This document shows, in pieces, positions 62,658-64,000 of a DNA stretch of 64,000 bases. Within the stretch, counting starts at the first letter, position 1. Every line of letters begins with the position of its first letter. The translations under genes and the position numbers were made by a program. This DNA is from Mycobacterium sp. KBS0706 (GTDB lineage Bacteria; Pseudomonadota; Alphaproteobacteria; DSM-16000; Inquilinaceae). The stretch covers positions 62,001 to 126,000 of the forward strand of contig NZ_VCCH02000009.1 in the NCBI RefSeq assembly GCF_005938675.2, given 5' to 3'. The notes under the pieces were generated by a model. That model saw nothing but the letters and a program-made list of their open reading frames with translations. It made no database searches and had not been told where the DNA came from.

Positions 62658-62921
62658 CTAAGAGGAACGGCCATGCCCCAGCCACCGAAGATGATCCTGC
62701 TCCGCTAGCCAGCGCGCGCGGGCCAGATGGCTCTCATAGGAGTGGCGTGCTCGCTTCGGATTCTGACGCGGATCAATGCCCAGGATGACTCCGGCGGCCT
62801 CGCGCCAGTCCGCCCTCTTCTCCGCCGCATCGAGTATTTTTCGGTATATAGTCACATGTTCGTGATCGTACTCCGTAATCTCAGCGAATGTTGGCGCATA
62901 TTCCGCTGGTGGCTTGACCAT
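62658..62921 (-). CDS. Small helical protein of unknown function
   Basis: An 87-residue protein from ATG 62921 with GAGG nine bases upstream. The core DWREAAGVILGIDPRQNPKRARHSYESHLARARWLAEQ resembles, from memory, a small family common in alphaproteobacterial accessory regions whose members have a DWREAA..VLGIDP....AR....SHLARA(K/R)W pattern; I cannot name a function. The frame extends to 63041, but that part has no such likeness. It sits between a tRNA gene and an ankyrin gene on the minus strand. Confidence 0.7.
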   Translation of the reverse strand: MVKPPAEYAPTFAEITEYDHEHVTIYRKILDAAEKRADWREAAGVILGIDPRQNPKRARHSYESHLARARWLAEQDHLRWLGHGRSS

Positions 62922-63037
62922 TTTCCGGTCCTCTTTCAGCGTCCCGCACCTATACGACGACAGTCGGACCGAAATATTCCGCTGGGGCTGAGTCAAACGA
63001 CGGTCCGGAGCGTCCCCGCTCCGGACCTTCCGGCTGT

Positions 63038-64000
63038 TCACGCGCCGGCTTCGCCCTCCGAATCGCCCTTCAGCACCGCGGCGACCTCCGGATGGCCGAA
63101 ATGCTCGGCCCAGCCGAGCGGGGTGCTGGCGTAGGTCCGGTCGCGGATGCTCGGGTCCGCCCCATGGTCGAGCAGCAGGCGGGCGACGCGCGGGTCATTG
63201 GCCCAGCCGGCCACCATGTGCAGCGGGGTGACGTCCGCCGTGTCGCCCCAGGCGACGCCCCGGCTGACGTCGGCCCCCTGCCCGATCAGCCAGTCAACCG
63301 CCTCCGCGCGATGGCTCAGCAGCGCCCAGTGCAGCGCGGCGCCGTTGTGTGGGGCGCCGTCGATGTCGGCGCCGCAGGCCAAAAGCGTCGCCATCGCCTC
63401 GATCCGGCCGCTGCGCGCGGCCCAGGTCAACGCCTCGTCCAGGATCTCCTGCGGCGAATCGGTCATGTGCCATTCCGGGAAGCCGCTATGCGGGCGGTAG
63501 AAGCCGCGGTGATGCCCGGCCTCCGGCCGCAGCCGCCCGCCGGCGTCGAAGAACAGCGCAATCAGGTCCATCCGGCCGAGCCCGGCGGCGATGCGCAGGT
63601 TCAGCGGCACCACCACCTCGGCCGCCAGCCGCTCGGCGATCGTGCCGTGGCCCCAGAACAGCGCCACCGCCAAGGGCGTGCCGCCATCGCCATAGGCCTC
63701 GGCCTCGACCGGACCGCCGGCCGCGACCAGCCGGTCGAGCAGGGCCAGCCGCGCCTCGCGATCGCCGCGGCCGCCGGCACCGGCGATGTCGTGCAGCGGC
63801 CCCCAGCCCTTGTCGTTGGTCAAGGCCCGGTCGGCGCCGGCATCAAGCAGGTCGCCGGCCAGGGCGAGCCGGTTCATCGAGATCGCCAGCATCAGCAGGC
63901 GGTTGCCGTTGGTGCCGCGGGCGTTGACCAAGCCGGGATGCGCCGCCAGCACCGCAGCCAGGGCCGTGCGGTCGTCGCCGCGGATCGCCTCGAAGGCGGT
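63038..64000 (-). CDS. Ankyrin-repeat protein (5' end outside window)
   Basis: At least 320 residues in frame to the window edge (TAFEAIRGDDRTALAA upstream of VLAAHPGLVNARGTNGNRL). Ankyrin units: [133 protein letters not shown]. It is a protein-interaction scaffold; the partner is unknown. The C-terminus is complete (GDSEGEAGA) and there is no membrane segment in the visible part. Confidence 0.9.
   Translation of the reverse strand, partial: TAFEAIRGDDRTALAAVLAAHPGLVNARGTNGNRLLMLAISMNRLALAGDLLDAGADRALTNDKGWGPLHDIAGAGGRGDREARLALLDRLVAAGGPVEAEAYGDGGTPLAVALFWGHGTIAERLAAEVVVPLNLRIAAGLGRMDLIALFFDAGGRLRPEAGHHRGFYRPHSGFPEWHMTDSPQEILDEALTWAARSGRIEAMATLLACGADIDGAPHNGAALHWALLSHRAEAVDWLIGQGADVSRGVAWGDTADVTPLHMVAGWANDPRVARLLLDHGADPSIRDRTYASTPLGWAEHFGHPEVAAVLKGDSEGEAGA

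Overview
This 64 kb window is GC-rich chromosomal DNA from an alphaproteobacterium, probably of the Rhodospirillales (Inquilinus/Azospirillum-like). The evidence is gene content and order. There is a complete ntrBC-ntrYX block next to a class IV aminotransferase, hfq and hflX. There is also the alphaproteobacterial core run secG-pyrG-kdsA-eno-ftsB-pdhABC-lpd-lipA-ratA, with a lipoyl domain on the pyruvate dehydrogenase E1 beta chain, and a fused ispDF. Genus assignment is a guess from synteny.

Layout. 1-1775: the end of alanine racemase overlapping dadA (D-alanine breakdown). 1792-8220: an accessory block with an RTX protein, a protealysin-type M4 protease with its emfourin inhibitor gene, an 817-residue cysteine-free coiled-coil/membrane protein of unknown function, and two decayed RTX fragments. 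8235-11904: AraC regulator, EamA exporter, lipoprotein, mazG. 11915-17944: three more RTX genes in tandem, each made only of calcium-binding nonapeptide repeats plus a serralysin-type C-terminal export module, and each preceded by the same promoter-like element. 17965-28101: FKBP, inositol-phosphatase-like, hflX, hfq, D-amino-acid transaminase, then ntrX, ntrY, ntrC and ntrB (nitrogen control). 28360-33826: OmpA-family protein, ispDF, pgpA, cinA, a small cassette with an orphan Phd-type antitoxin bounded by 53-bp direct repeats, and an alpha/beta hydrolase. 33781-47459: ratA, lipA, lpd, pdhCBA, ftsB, eno, cfa (opposite strand), parDE, kdsA, pyrG, secG. 47671-57229: accessory metabolism (molybdenum hydroxylase large subunit, Tat-signal amidohydrolase, LysR regulator, nudK with a DUF4406-like gene, amine oxidase, prolyl oligopeptidase). 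57314-60638: guaB, rlmE, ppx. 60897-64000: an unknown gene under a LexA/SOS-type promoter, tRNA-Gln(CUG), a small unknown gene, and an ankyrin-repeat protein running off the end.

How it fits together. The core operons supply pyruvate dehydrogenase with its E1, E2 and E3 parts and lipoate synthase side by side, the enolase/Kdo/CTP run, and nitrogen two-component control. The most unusual content is the secreted-protein family: four intact RTX genes plus remnants, three of them sharing a conserved TTGACC-N18-GACAAT promoter and an AT-rich leader. The second is a textbook SOS promoter (GTTC-N7-GTTC inside a 17-bp spacer) in front of an undescribed protein. The third is the 53-bp repeat cassette that rebuilds the end of cinA. 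Two families of dispersed palindromes are also present (7540 and 31718; 52816 and 62160). No CRISPR array, insertion sequence, rRNA or type I secretion transporter genes were seen.
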